From positions 930,001-994,000 of the forward strand of contig JAHLEZ010000014.1 of assembly GCA_020726505.1 (NCBI GenBank): 64,000 nt of DNA. The letters run 5' to 3'. Positions 9,909-25,457 of this stretch are shown here, piece after piece. The position numbers and the translations under genes were made by a program. Every line of letters starts with the position of its first letter. The first letter of the stretch is position 1. The notes below the pieces were generated by a model that was given only the letters and a program-made list of their open reading frames with translations, was not told where the DNA came from and made no database searches. The stretch comes from Leptodontidium sp. MPI-SDFR-AT-0119. Lineage: Eukaryota; Ascomycota; Leotiomycetes; Helotiales; Leptodontidiaceae.

Positions 9909-11226
9909 ATGTCTGCTGAAATAGAAATCGACGGTGTACACTTGAAGGGTAAAACCAGTTCGAACACAGCAGTAAATATTCCTTTCCCCTCCTCTTAGGT
10001 GTTAGGACTCTGAACAAGAAGAGCGAAGAACATCTCACTCACCCTCCTTCAAACAGGCGCCAACTTCCTCGCCAACCAAGAGATCTGATCCTCTAGCCCC
10101 TGGAATCGCATTCGTGATAGGCGGTGCCCGTGGTTTTGGGAATGCCATCGCCGTCTCTTTCGCGAAGGATGGCGTAAGAGGTGTGGCGATTGTGGATATC
10201 AACTAAGAAACGTTGAACGAGGGGAAGAAAATCGTCGAGGCGTACGGGACGAAAGTGCGTTCTCCATATCATGTAAAAAGCGACGAGGTCATGAAAGCTT
10301 ACCCAGTAGTGCAATAGTGTCTAGCGATCCAAGCCGACGTAACGAAAGAAGAAGACGTCGAGCGAGCAATTGCAGAGGCCGTCAGAGAATTCGGTCGGAT
10401 TGACTATGCCGCGTGAGACATCCTTTCCATCCCGTCTTGTGTATCTTACTTCATTGGTGACAGATACGGTACTTAGAAACTTCGCGGATATATTAGGACC
10501 CATGGATCACACATCCGAGTTACCACTCGAGGAGTTCCAGAAAGTCATGGCTGTGAACTGTACCGGTGTCTACCTGTGTACTAAGCACGAATTACGACAG
10601 ATGATGAAGCAGGATTCCATTGAAGTGTTCGTGTTACCTTCCGTTAATACCCTCCTCCAACGAGAAGCTAAAAAAAAAAGTGTGCGGTGCTGATGATACG
10701 ATTGGGATAGCGAGGAAGGGCGCGTTGAGCAGAGAGACTCAATCGTCAACTGTGCATCGATAAATTCCGGCATCGCTCTCCCGAGCACATTGCCTTACAC
10801 GACAGCCAAACACGCTGTTTTGGGCATCACAAGAACGGTACGTCTCCTTCTCACAACCACTCCAAAAAAAATTCCCCGCAAAACTCATCTAAATCCCCAA
10901 ACAGGCCGCACTCGAAGCACGTTCGCAAGGTATTCGCGTGAACGCCGTCTCCCCGGGCTTCTTCCTAACGGACCTTCTCAAGCCAGTGGTTGGCACGACC
11001 GTTCCGAGAGAGTTCTATGATGCATGTGAGACTCGACAGGGCCGAGCCGCGAAGTTCGAGGAGGTGGGTGATGTGGTTGTATTGCTTAGTGGGCCGAGGA
11101 TGAGTTTGGTCAATGGTGCAAATTTGCCGATTGATGGGTGAGTTGACTCTTGATATTTTGTTTTTATATGGGATTGGAATGAGTGGGCTGACGAGATGTA
11201 GGGGCTTTACGATTAACGAAGCTTGA
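9909..11226 (+). pseudogene. Short-chain dehydrogenase/reductase with one in-frame stop
   Basis: Rossmann-fold NAD(P)-dependent oxidoreductase. Seven exons join in phase: 9909-9971, 10057-10254, 10318-10412, 10477-10626, 10711-10837, 10905-11137, 11202-11226 (297 codons). Family marks: GGARGFG (cofactor loop), AIQADVTKEEDVERAI, RIDYAANFADILGP (NAG-like), VNCASINSGIALPS, YTTAKHAVLGITRT (YxxxK) and RVNAVSPGFFLTDLL. A TAA at 10204-10206 interrupts VAIVDIN-stop-ETLNEGKKIVE, just after beta strand 2; the rest of the frame and all splice sites are intact. The cofactor loop is GGARGFG rather than TGxxxGIG. It could be a recent null allele, a base-call error, or a read-through case. Confidence 0.8.
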
Positions 11227-11346
11227 TGGGAAATGATTTTGTTAAGGAGAGTGCTGGAAGACAATTCTGGGAGGGATTTCGTGGATGTCTCACGACTTCA
11301 CTGAGGATGCCTTTCTTGTATATATGTGATCCTTCCTTCAATTTAT

Positions 11347-12680
11347 CTACTTCATCATCTCCTCCATCTTATCTTGCATATTGCAGAACGTATTGATGGC
11401 CTATCAAAAATCGTTAGTCCAGCCACTCTTCAAAACAAACAACATCTTAAAACACTCACCTGTACCAGCTTCCTCTCTCCCTCACCGTCACCACCATTAC
11501 TTCTCGTGAAAGCAATCCTATATGCCGCCTGGTCATCTGCATATTTGACAAATGAAGGAACATCAGCAGTCAAAACACCCTCATCAAATAGTGAGACTGT
11601 CGTGTTCGAAGAAGCCCGGGTAGTGGCTAATTCTTGGAGAAGTCCAGGCGAGATAGTGATATGATGCACACCAGCCAACTCCATGATTTCGGTCGTGGAA
11701 GTCAAGCTAGCTGGGAGGACTTGGGTTTTGATGCCATTGGCCTCGTAGAGACGCTGAGCTTGTACGCAGAGTTTCTGGGCTTTGTTGTGATCGATGAACC
11801 TATGTGGAATCAACCAGCCGTTACTTCTCAACTTTGTGAAAGAATGCATACCCGGCTTCAAAATGCACTTTCAACTCGTTGACATAAGGAGCAATGTAAT
11901 GACACCCCACCTCTCCAGCGAGAGATGCTTGCTCGATAGTGAATAGAGTCGTTGCTAACGTAGTCGTCTTGCTAGCTTCAAGGATTCGGCACGCTTGGAG
12001 ACCTTCCCACGTGCTTGGGATCTTGATACATACTCGGTTGTGGTCGAACGAGGAATCTAGGTACCGGAACAGCTCGACGATTCCTACATCATCGGTCATT
12101 AACATAACCACGTCCCAAAAGTGACTTTGTTCGATAACGTACTGTGTGCATTCTTGACTGTCTTGTCCGTATCGTACGAATAGTACGGATTTGTCTGGAC
12201 GTGAACGAAGCCCGTGACATGACGAGAAATTTCAAGCTGTAAGCTGACCATCTTTAACTCATCATCAGTGAATGTCCTCTATCAATAGATCAAATCATAG
12301 TTCAAACATACGACAATCTCAACAGCTAGTTCCGCAGTAGAAAGCTCAGGGTATTTCGACGCTAGTTTCTTGGCTATGGCAATCGCATCTTCGATTCTAG
12401 ACTTATGGGATGGTTTCTGGAGTTCGTTGTAGGCGATTGCCTGTTACAAATAGCTCGTTAGAAGTTTGTGCTGGGTAAATAGAAAGGCTGGTGAAAAGTA
12501 AGTTCTTCTCACCTGGTTGGAAGTGCAGTCGACGAAAGGACCAAGAGCTTTAGGCACTGTTGGATGTTAACAAATTGTCACTTGAAGAAGGATGAGAGAA
12601 GTACCTTCGACATCCATGGTATCACAGTCCACAATACTTCGGGACTGCAATAACTGCAGAAGGGTCTTCTCGGAAGCCAT
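11347..12680 (-). CDS. Transaldolase-family enzyme (336 aa)
   Basis: Class I aldolase of the pentose phosphate type, transferring a dihydroxyacetone unit through a Schiff-base lysine. Seven exons: 12605-12680, 12513-12556, 12312-12440, 12143-12278, 11852-12083, 11460-11799, 11347-11400. Motifs: VDCDTMD and FVDCTSNQ at the N-terminus, HVQTNPYYSYDTDKTVKNA, RVCIKIPSTWEGLQACRILE with the active-site Lys, LFTIEQASLAGEVGCHYIAPYV, and HHITISPGLLQEL. Standard enzymes read D-x-TSNP where this has CTSNQ, so it may be a specialised paralogue rather than the housekeeping TAL1. It converges on the broken SDR gene (121 bp between stops). Confidence 0.85.
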
Positions 12681-13256
12681 GATTGGTGAAATTCAAGTGG
12701 TTGGAAACACTTCAAGGTTGAGCACGCTCGACAACGTTCTTAATTTCCTCGTGACGCTGAATCAAAATTCTTCCTCATAAAGATATATTAATGTGAGCTC
12801 CTGGCACATTTTAAGAAAGACACAAGTCACAATCAGGCTAAACTCCTCAAGACCATGGGGTTTCCCCACCTCCGGAAGACATTGCTGCGAGCTTGAGCTC
12901 GAATCTGTGAGGATGTGCTGTCCAGCGTCCGGAACCCTTTTTTCTTGCAGAACAGGAAGGTGAGCCGGTCGAATGGCGGGGCGAGCTCCCCTGGTTTCGG
13001 TTCACTTGCTGATTTCTAAAGGAGGGGCTGCGAGGTCGGAGTTAAGAGGGATGCGGTTGTGATAGGCTGTGTAAATAAGTGATTGATATATGTGGTGGTG
13101 GCTTTGTAAGGGTCATGATGAGCATTCATAGGATATCAAAGTCCAAAATTCCATTCGACATTTCCGGAACATCAATGTCATGTTCGAGAACTGACAAGGA
13201 AATCGTCACATTCAAGTTGTACATATTTCCTCCTCCAGTTGACTAGCCAAAATCAT
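12681..13256. other. Intergenic, no supported gene
   Basis: Holds the upstream region of the transaldolase gene and the 3' flank of the PrpF-like gene. Nothing recognisable. Confidence 0.5.
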
Positions 13257-14551
13257 TCATTTCCAGTAAACAAACCCCTCCATAAGCCTCCTCGCCGTCC
13301 TAAAGACAGTAGCATTCGTCAACCCCCCCTCCTCATCAAACGTAGCACCCACTAAAATCTTCCCGCTCGAATGCCCCAGCGTAATACCATCCGCATCAAC
13401 CCTCTCCCTCTCAACATTCCGCCAAACCGTCGAGCCTTCGAGGTTCGCAGCAGCAGCAGTAGCCATTGCGACTGTGATAGGCACCGCACGATGCGGTTGT
13501 CCAACAGACAGAGCTCTAATGACCAGATCTACCTCACCACCCTGAATCGTCTCGCCAGAGAGGAGTGTATGTGAAGTTGGAGGTGAGACCATAGCTATCT
13601 TCGGTATGGACCCCGGCGTAGATGCTGGGTCTTTACTTAATTCCATCGCGACTGAAGCTTGTCGACGTATAGAATCCAGCCTCTTGAGAAGTGTAGGGTG
13701 TGCATCGATATCATCCGGCAGAATCGTGCCATCAACACCCATATCCTTGGCCTGGATAAAGACACATGGATTCCCAGCATCTATACACGTCGCATCCACC
13801 CCATCGAAGTTATCTACCACATTTCCAGTAGGTAGCAACTTGCCGGTCTTCGAGCCTCTGCACAGTAAAGAACCAAATATCAGCCATCTCTACCTCTGCC
13901 TCTACAACTTGAATTGAAAGGAGGGGTTACGTACGCGGGGTTGATGAAGGCCAATTCGATTTTGGCAGCCGTTCCAGACACGCCATCAATCGCAAAGTCT
14001 CCATACGCAGCAGCTTCCCCCTCAGTAACCGGGAACGTAGAATGTATAATCTTGCCCGTATTGGTGTTATGTATCCTGATCGTGACCTCTCCAGCACCTC
14101 CGAGCGGCGGTTGAACCAAGCCTGAATCGATAGCAAAGGGCCCAATGGCACTCGTCATATTCCCGCAGTTGCTGGAGAAGTCGACATCGTCGTTCTTAAT
14201 GCCTAGGGCAGCGAAGGTATAATCGACATCGGCGCCTGCGTGGGAGGAGGGGCCTACTACGCAGACTTTAGATAGGGAGGAGAGCCCGCCACCGAGGCCG
14301 TCGAGTTGTCTGCCGTTTGGGTCTGGGGAGCCGATTGCGCCGCGGAAGATGGGAGACCATGTCGTACGGTCTGGAGGGAGATCTTGTTGCTTGAATATTA
14401 TGGCTCGTGAGGTACCGCCTCGGTAGTAGGATGCTGGGAGTTTGTTCTGCTTCGTGAGCGTTGATGCCCGTCTGGTGGGGTGAAATGGAGAGATGTTGCG
14501 AGAGGAAAGCGCTGCTGCGGATCGCAGAGCATTGATAGGTGCTCTAGACAT
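13257..14551 (-). CDS. PrpF-family isomerase with mitochondrial leader (405 aa)
   Basis: Member of the PrpF/AcnD-accessory family (diaminopimelate-epimerase fold), whose bacterial members isomerise aconitate or methylaconitate in the 2-methylcitrate cycle. Exons 13935-14551 and 13257-13857; the 77-bp intron is in phase. The first 35 residues (Arg/Ser/Ala-rich, no acidic residue) look like a mitochondrial presequence. The family start LPASYYRGGTSRAIIF, LDGLGGGLSSLSKVC, DVDFSSNCGNMTSAIGPFA and LLPTGNVVDN are all present, and the end GKILVGATF fits the fold. The Cys in SNCGNMTS is the likely catalytic base. The exact substrate in fungi is unproven; a role in propionyl-CoA or C6 tricarboxylate handling is inference. 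Confidence 0.88.
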
Positions 14552-15020
14552 TGTCTAAGATTCCGGAAAGTATCGATATCATAGTGAACAGGAATGAGAC
14601 TGGGAAACTCTGGATTTGTTGTATTGTGGCTGTAGGAGTACATGATGGTTACATGGGTAGAGTACAAGTGATGGAAGCAGCGCCAAGAACGGACAGACAT
14701 CCGAACTCTCCAAGCTTCTTTCGACGTCAACATCATTTACTCAAGTCCAACGCACCAAAATTCACACAAAATAAACGGCCGGTTGTTTGGCATTATATAT
14801 TCGTTGGTCATTTACATCCTATTCGTATACAAATTATTGATCCTGATCAGTCCAAGTCATCCCATGATTGTATTCCCCAATCAAAACCTCAAGCCCAACG
14901 CCAATGTTATGATAGCCTTCCCTTGGACACCGACCCAGCCCATGCAGTATTTCAAAACCAGCCCAGAAGGGAGGCATATGTACAGCTTCTTCAATGCATT
15001 CACATGAACAGTCCCTTACC
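14552..15020. other. Intergenic, no supported gene
   Basis: Between the PrpF-like start and the GH76 stop. A 193-codon frame crosses it on the plus strand, but it runs antisense into the GH76 C-terminus and has no domain, so I do not call it. Confidence 0.5.
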
Positions 15021-16591
15021 TCATTCCACACTCATCCACCATATCATGCCGATGAAGGAAATGAGGATTAGTGCAGTCAAAAACCCGGCACCACCTCTAT
15101 CAGCACTTGTTGCTGGACCGATTGGAAGATAGCTGACAGCCGCACTGCCAGCATTGGGGTCGCCGGCACTCGTTCCGCCTGTGCTATTTGTCACAGGCCC
15201 AGACACTTGCGAGATCAGGTTGCTCTGGATAACTTCAAGAGCTGCCATCTCTTGACCAACGCCATAACTGCCATCCCACGTTGAGCCCATAGACCATTTC
15301 AAACCGCATGTTCTCCCGTTGTCTCCACCTGAACATTGAGCCGCTGCTGCTTTCGCACTTGGGCCGAGTTTGCCCATGATGGTGTCGTATGTATAGGGTG
15401 CCATCTTAGTAGTTGCCGCCATCCAACGAGCGAGGTACGCTTTGAACGAGTGTTGATCCACATTGCAAAGTCCATTGTTTTCACAGGCCACTTCCTGCAT
15501 TACATTTTGGCCATTTGGAAAGAACACATCCAATCCTGTGATTAGCCCATCAAGTCTTGTCTTCCAAATTGCCGATCCGTTTGTGTGGTTGTACATGTTG
15601 GCAGCACCGAGGAGCATGGCACCGGCGTTGTAAGTCCACTGAAGACGATTCACCCTCGTGCAGTTGATCAAATCGTCGGAACCATCGAAGACATAGTAGT
15701 TCTGATCGATGAGCCCAATACTTTCCATCCACACATAGGTCTTTTCTGCCCAATCGGAATATGTGTCGTTGCCAGTGTATTTTGCTAGCCGCGCGCCAAG
15801 ATTGAAGAAACAGCCATTTGAGATGGAGTTCTTGTAGTTGTATCCGTTGTTGAATGTGAAAATCTGCCATTTCAAACCTCCACCGCATGATGTTGTATCC
15901 CATCGAGGAGCTTGAGTATTGAAGACTGCCTGAGCAAGAGCCAGCCATTGTGGTTGATCGGAGGGTGGATTGGGAAAGTTGACTTCTGCCGCTGACATGG
16001 CTGCTAGACCCCAAAATCCCTGATCATCGTTTCCTTCGGTTTTTGTCTGGTTGGGGGTCATGTAGTCTCGGTTGGGTCCGACCTGCCAGAGGAGAGCTTG
16101 GGTAGTGACATCGTTGTAGGTTGTATCGCCTGTATAATACCAGTAGTCTACGCACCGAATCAGTCTCTTGAACATTGATTTATTCTGGAACAGTCTGGTG
16201 TAGAAAGACTGAAGTCAAAGAAGATAATCCATACCGACCATAGCCCCAAACATTGCCCCAGCTTCCCACCTAGGTTGAGTCAGTATAGAACCGCAGAAGT
16301 ACGGAAATAGTGGCATCTACCAATAGTACGGTGCTGGCAAATTCCCAGGTATATCGCCCGTGTTATTGCCAGTGTAGTAGCTCATCATGTCGAATGCAAT
16401 TGACTTTGCGACGGATTTGATCGAGTCTGTGAAATGTGAGCCAAGCCAACCAAGAAACATCGATGGCTTGGAGTGGATCGCCAACTTCACTTACCAGCAG
16501 AGCTTAAATCAACAGTCAGGGCATTGGCAACTTGGGTTCCAGCCAAAACAGCCATGGTCGTACTGCCCACAGACATCCCCGAGAGCTTCAT
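15021..16591 (-). CDS. GH76 mannan endo-1,6-alpha-mannosidase, DFG5/DCW1 type, GPI-anchored (454 aa)
   Basis: Cell-wall enzyme thought to move GPI-proteins onto wall glucan by acting on the GPI mannose core. Exons 16495-16591, 16321-16426, 16235-16269 (35 nt), 15021-16147; the phases close. Order: signal peptide (ends about TQVANA), [40 protein letters not shown], the catalytic acidic pair in [55 protein letters not shown] and [21 protein letters not shown]. It ends with a Gly/Ser stretch and a hydrophobic tail ([21 protein letters not shown]) fitting GPI attachment. Several N-x-S/T sites. Full length for the family. Confidence 0.93.
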
Positions 16592-18757
16592 TGTTGAGGT
16601 TAAAGCTGTGTTGCAAATGTCATAGGACCAGCAAGGGACGCTCGGTATTTTCGGATATCGATTTAATGACGCTTGGGAGCTGTCGATGCAAGGAATGTGA
16701 CTCGGTCACCGCCAAACGAATAAGATATTGGATTCCAATAACAATAATGGTATCAATTTCCCACTGCGACGTAACGTCCCAAATCGAATATCAATGCTCG
16801 TGGGAATGTGGCGGGGGGTTGGTGAACGAATGTACCGATGCCGAGGCGGGGTTGATGAAGTCACCAAATTGGAGTGAGGCCAAAATCCGTCCAATTCTTC
16901 CAAAAGTGAGTGTGATGTCCCTGCGAGAAAGGAAATTCCAAGCACTGCTCGTCACTATAGTGAGGCTGAAGGACTCTTGGGTACGAAAGAAAGAATAGGC
17001 AGGTACAACTGAGAAGGAGGGTGGACTTGGCCGATGGAGAAAGCACTTGTTAGCACCGAAGCGGCGCTCTGGTGAAGAATGCTTAAAGAAAACTCGAGGC
17101 CGAAATGGCCGAGGAGTTAGTAATGGCCTAGCCATCATAGAAAAAATGGAGAAGATAGTAAAATAGAAATGGAGAAAGTGGCAATGAGTGAGATGATCTT
17201 TTCCAAGTCTGTGAATCACTGATTCGAGCAAACTCATCGTGCATGCTGTGATTGTCAAGAATGATAAGAAAAAGGCCCTGAAACTTCTCGAGAAGAGCTC
17301 TGGAGCGTGTTTCGCACTAGCATCGTGCAGGAAGGTCCATGCAAGTCGTGGAAGAGATGATCTCATCTGTCATCAAAACTCAACAAGCGTGTTGTTTGTG
17401 TGGAGGAGAATTGATCTCGAATCATGCAGGACAACTTTATTTTCGTCGACCCCTGACATGACAGCGGAGAAACGGCAGGGCTTGTATATCACGTTTAAAC
17501 CACGTGATACAAAATGGTTTAGCAAGAATCGTAAAGATCGATGGGATTTGAGACTTCAGCTACCCGTATCTACATTAGCTATCCTCCAGTTCACCTATGT
17601 GGTTAGATTTTTTGTTCTGCAGGAGGTCGTTAAGGCCAACATGGAATTCTTGCAAAGTCGTGGACAAGCTCCTTCTTCAAGGGGAGCCCCCCAGTCTACC
17701 TCAGTAACTTCCCTTTCTTTGTTTCCTCGGCAGAAACAGAGTGAGCCATGTTCGCTGGCCGAGTGGGTACAAAGGTATCGAGCCAGATTTCTTGAGTCTC
17801 AAATAGACATGTGGCTTCCGATGGCTGGTCGGGTGTTGGATCTGAATGCCCTCATCTCATCCGGCCCAGGCGCAGAACCCTCCAACCGATATCTAAAGAA
17901 TGCCCAAACGGGAAGAAGCCAGAAGGTGGACTAAGCAGTTGTCTCTTTCAATGTTCTCCCATCATATGAGGTCATTTATCTGGTCTTAGTAATCATATCC
18001 GGGCTTTGAAGGGTTGAGATCCGGAAAGTTGAGTACGGACGTATGAAATAAATAATTTCCTGCTTACATCAACGACCGAAGAGAGAGAGAGTCCGCTACA
18101 ACAGTAAGAGAATATGATTCTAGGCTATGAGTTTTAAAACAAATATTTGGATATACGATAGCAATAGCTTCGTAAGTCTGAGGTTGAAGAGATCAACAGG
18201 GGTAAAGAGCAATTAAAAAATATCAAACAGACTCTGAAGTCGATCCCTTCAGCCCAGAAAACAAATTAAAGAGGACCGAACAAGCCGTGCAAGAAAAATC
18301 CGCCCAAATCTCTGGAGACATCTTGCCCTTTGTTCCGGCGTTGGCACGTCTTACCCAAGAAACACTGCCACGATCTTATTCACGTGCCTCGGGTGGCGAG
18401 TGATTGGATTGCGTATGTGTACGCCCGTAGGTAGAAAGAATTGACTGTGCTCGTAAAGAGGATTATTAGAATAGAATCTATAAGTTCCTCAGTCGTCATT
18501 GAAAATTCATTGAGGAAAGCAAGTCAGACAAGAAAGTGTTGTTCTTAAAATATCCCGTTTCCCGCCTCCGCTTTGAGCTGTGTTAGTCCGTCGCCTCGCC
18601 TCTCCCAAACCTTCTTCAAACCGCAATCACCACGCAACCTCCTCCTCCCAACTACAACCTACAACCACTTCCAAAGAACCAACAAAGAACCCATCCAACT
18701 TGCAAGCGATATCGAATCCTTCCTACAATCCTCACCTAAACAACCAACACAATCACA
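16592..18757. other. 2.2-kb intergenic region, no firm gene
   Basis: Upstream of two divergent genes (GH76 minus, SNC1 plus). Open frames of 191 codons (16791-17366, minus) and 231 codons (17239-17934, plus) overlap each other. Both lack domains and look like chance frames. The last 180 bp (about 18580-18757) are C/T- and CA-rich, typical of a fungal 5' leader for SNC1. Confidence 0.5.
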
Positions 18758-19752
18758 ATGGCTAGCGCAGGAGACCGCCCCTATGATCCATACATCCCAT
18801 CTGAGCCAGCGGCTGGAGCTCAAGGTGGAAATGCTGCTCCAGGCAATCAAAGAACGGCGGCGCTACAAGCAGTAAGTTATTCTCAATTATTCCGAGCTGT
18901 TCGAGATACGATGGAGCGATCTGCCGGCGATGGACGATGATAGCGATGCGATGACCCATGATGATGGATGACGGATGACCGGCCTTCCGCGCAACGACCA
19001 ACGACACGAACCGTACCGGAAGCCCTGATAATACTTCGAGCAACGATATAAAGATCTGGGAAGGCAGGAGAATTGATCTGGCGATTCTTCGAGATGGCTT
19101 CATCGATTCTGGAGATGCCGCGGAATGGTTTCAGAATCGCCCAGGTCCTGAGATGGAGGGCAGACAGCGAGCATCGATACAAAGACGAGAGCAGCACCTG
19201 CAGGAACACAGGAATCGGTGGGCGGTTCAGTTAGGCCCAAGACTTGCCGTGAACTGCTGAACTTGTCCCTGAAGTTCTGCGCTCGCCATCACCTGGAAGG
19301 ATACTTCATCGCTCTTGGCACTCTCGACCATCATGATTCTTCGAATGGCGAACGGTTAGCTTTTCTGGGTATGTGCTGACAAGTGCTCTTCTACAGCAAA
19401 TCGATGATACTGTTGGTGTAATGCGCGAGAACATCAACAAGGTCTCCCAACGTGGTGAACGCCTCGACTCCCTCCAAGATAAGACCGACAACCTTGCAGT
19501 ATCAGCGCAGGGCTTCCGTCGTGGTGCCAACAGAGTTCGCAAACAGATGTGGTGGAAGGGTATGCCAAATCCTTGTTTTTGACTGGTTGAAGTGGAGCTA
19601 ACGTCCTGGCAGATATGAAGATGCGGATGTGCTTGATTATTGGCATAATCATCTTGCTCATTGTCATTATCGTACCAGCTGGTATGCAGAACCAACCCCG
19701 GGACCGACGAGACCATAGCTAACTCCCCACAGTTGTTGCCACTAAGCATTAA
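18758..19752 (+). CDS. SNC1: Synaptobrevin v-SNARE, Snc1/Snc2 type (121 aa)
   Basis: R-SNARE of exocytic and recycling vesicles; pairs with Sso/Sec9 at the plasma membrane. Exons 18758-18871, 19397-19559, 19613-19681, 19733-19752 (122 codons with stop). The Pro/Gly/Ala-rich N-terminus leads to the coiled-coil [26 protein letters not shown]...[17 protein letters not shown], with the central Arg in SQRGERL. A single C-terminal membrane helix ([20 protein letters not shown]) ends in ATKH. Intron 1 is 525 bp, about ten times the usual length here. Length matches yeast Snc1. Confidence 0.95.
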
Positions 19753-23730
<3,978 letters not shown>

Positions 23731-24560
23731 AAAAAGATGTTCATAGATGGGTTCGGCCGGTGCATGCAGATTCTGGAATTCAAAAGTCTTCAACTTCATC
23801 TTGCTATTTGCGAATATTTTCTTCCTTATTCTTGCTTCTCAGTAACGGTGCGTGCCAATTACCCGGAGGTGAAATGCTTTTGCTGCGTGCTTTTTACTTT
23901 CGCTCTTGATTTATACTTGCCTCTAGTTGAAACTTTGAGAGTCGTGTGTTGTAGACAGAAAGAAAGCAAAGTAAGGAGATGCCTAGTTTCTGTATATAAC
24001 GAACGAATAAATAAGCGACTGAATCAACAAACAAGCCAAGTGGCATCAAGATCATCAACTACTCGAAGTGAATATATCTCTGCCAATAAGGTTGTCTTCA
24101 ATGACTGGAGCACAGCAGCTTGACTCAATCAGCAATACAAAAATATTCAAGTTATGATCCACTATGATCCACATGCACTCGATCTAGAGTGCCTGCAATT
24201 ACTTGATAATTGCTGCCGAATTCGGCTGATAAAGAGAATGAGTCGTAATTCAAGACCCTCCTTGTCACTCTCACACGAAGAAGACAAAGGCTCCCGAAGT
24301 TTCGAAATATTTTGCCGCATGCGTCACCAGGTTGGTGGCATTGTCTAAAGTCTATTGTGTTCCTCCCTTTCATTAGAAATACGCTTCCGCTCTATTTGTG
24401 GTCTCGCTTTCATCAAGTAGTCTGTCGAATGGCAACATATCATTGTGGAGAATTGCTCTTTCCCCCTCATCACTGTCATGATCAATTCCTGGCTCATTTC
24501 ATTTCCTGCAACAACCAAGCTTTCACCCACAGCTCGCAACTTGAGTATTCATTACTGCAA
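23731..24560. other. Intergenic, no supported gene
   Basis: 3' flank of ARG5,6, then the leader of the C2H2 gene. Short frames only. Confidence 0.5.
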
Positions 24561-25457
24561 ATGCCAACTTCAACGATGCCTCCTCAGAGAAAGGCCCTAT
24601 TTGTGCCAACTCCAGAGGATATAAAGAGGAACCAGAGAAGATTAGATGCAGGGCTACCTCCTCTGTATCGAGAAGCTACCCGAGCGGATGGCAAGGGTGA
24701 TGCAACACCACACACCAAACCAGATTACAAATGGGTATGTCCCCAATGCTACAGATGTTGGAGGGAGGAACACAATCTTCAAAACCATTTCATGTAAGCT
24801 GGACAGCCCCGTCTTAATCCCATCTCACTTCCACCCCAGCATTGCTGCATTGAGAGGTTTTTTTTTAAATAAAATTTTTTTATTCACATGCCCAGGTGGG
24901 AACATAATCTCGCTCTACAAAAAGGAATGGCCGTACCAAACTGGCAAACAGTCCCAGATGGTATTCCATGGATGTACGACGCCCCATTTCCCGGTCCGCT
25001 GGCGCACCACCGTCCACCGGGGAAATTCTACACACGATTCTCGGAATTCCCACCGAATGGGATCAAGAGATACCCACTACCTAAAGGCTGGGTCCGGCCA
25101 GGAAAGAAGAATCAGGCACCGGGATATGATGGTATAGTGGGAGGAACTCGCCTTCCTGGACCTTCGCCGTTCATTGATGAGATCAAAAGATTTTTCACGA
25201 GTACACCTGTGGTTGCGGCGAATGGGAGGTCTTATAAGGGGCAGTTTCAGGAAGTTCATCTTGGTCCGAATGATGACCTGGAGGATTCTCCTTCTGACGA
25301 TAGTGACGATGACGACGGAGTTGGCAATGACAATGTCACCGGCAGTTGTGTTCCACGGCCTCCTGTCCCAGCAGATAATCTACCTCCCTGCGCTGATAGC
25401 TGGCCAATACCTCGTGAAGTAAGTGACGAGGAGTTGAACCAGTTGCTGCCATCGTAA
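24561..25457 (+). CDS. Hypothetical protein with one C2H2 zinc finger (264 aa)
   Basis: Exons 24561-24793 and 24896-25457 are joined in phase. The join creates CPQCYRCWREEHNLQNHFMW followed by EH, a C-x2-C-x12-H-x4-H finger (near residues 60-81), so the intron cuts inside the finger between its two histidines. Before it is a basic region (IKRNQRRLDAGLPPLYREA). After it is a Pro/Trp-rich middle (PDGIPWMYDAPFPGPLAHH) and an acidic C-terminal patch (DSDDDDG). The intron carries long T and A/T runs. One finger alone seldom gives specific DNA binding, so role and partners are unknown. I do not recognise the family. Confidence 0.6.

Noticed and set aside
14551..15132. 193-codon plus-strand frame
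   Set aside because: Overlaps the GH76 C-terminal exon in antisense and the PrpF start; no domain or sensible composition.
16387..16998. 203-codon plus-strand frame
   Set aside because: Begins antisense to GH76 exons 1-2, whose model closes in phase.
17239..17934. 231-codon plus-strand frame considered as a gene
   Set aside because: No domain, starts antisense to another long frame, and composition looks random. Kept only as a note in the intergenic entry.
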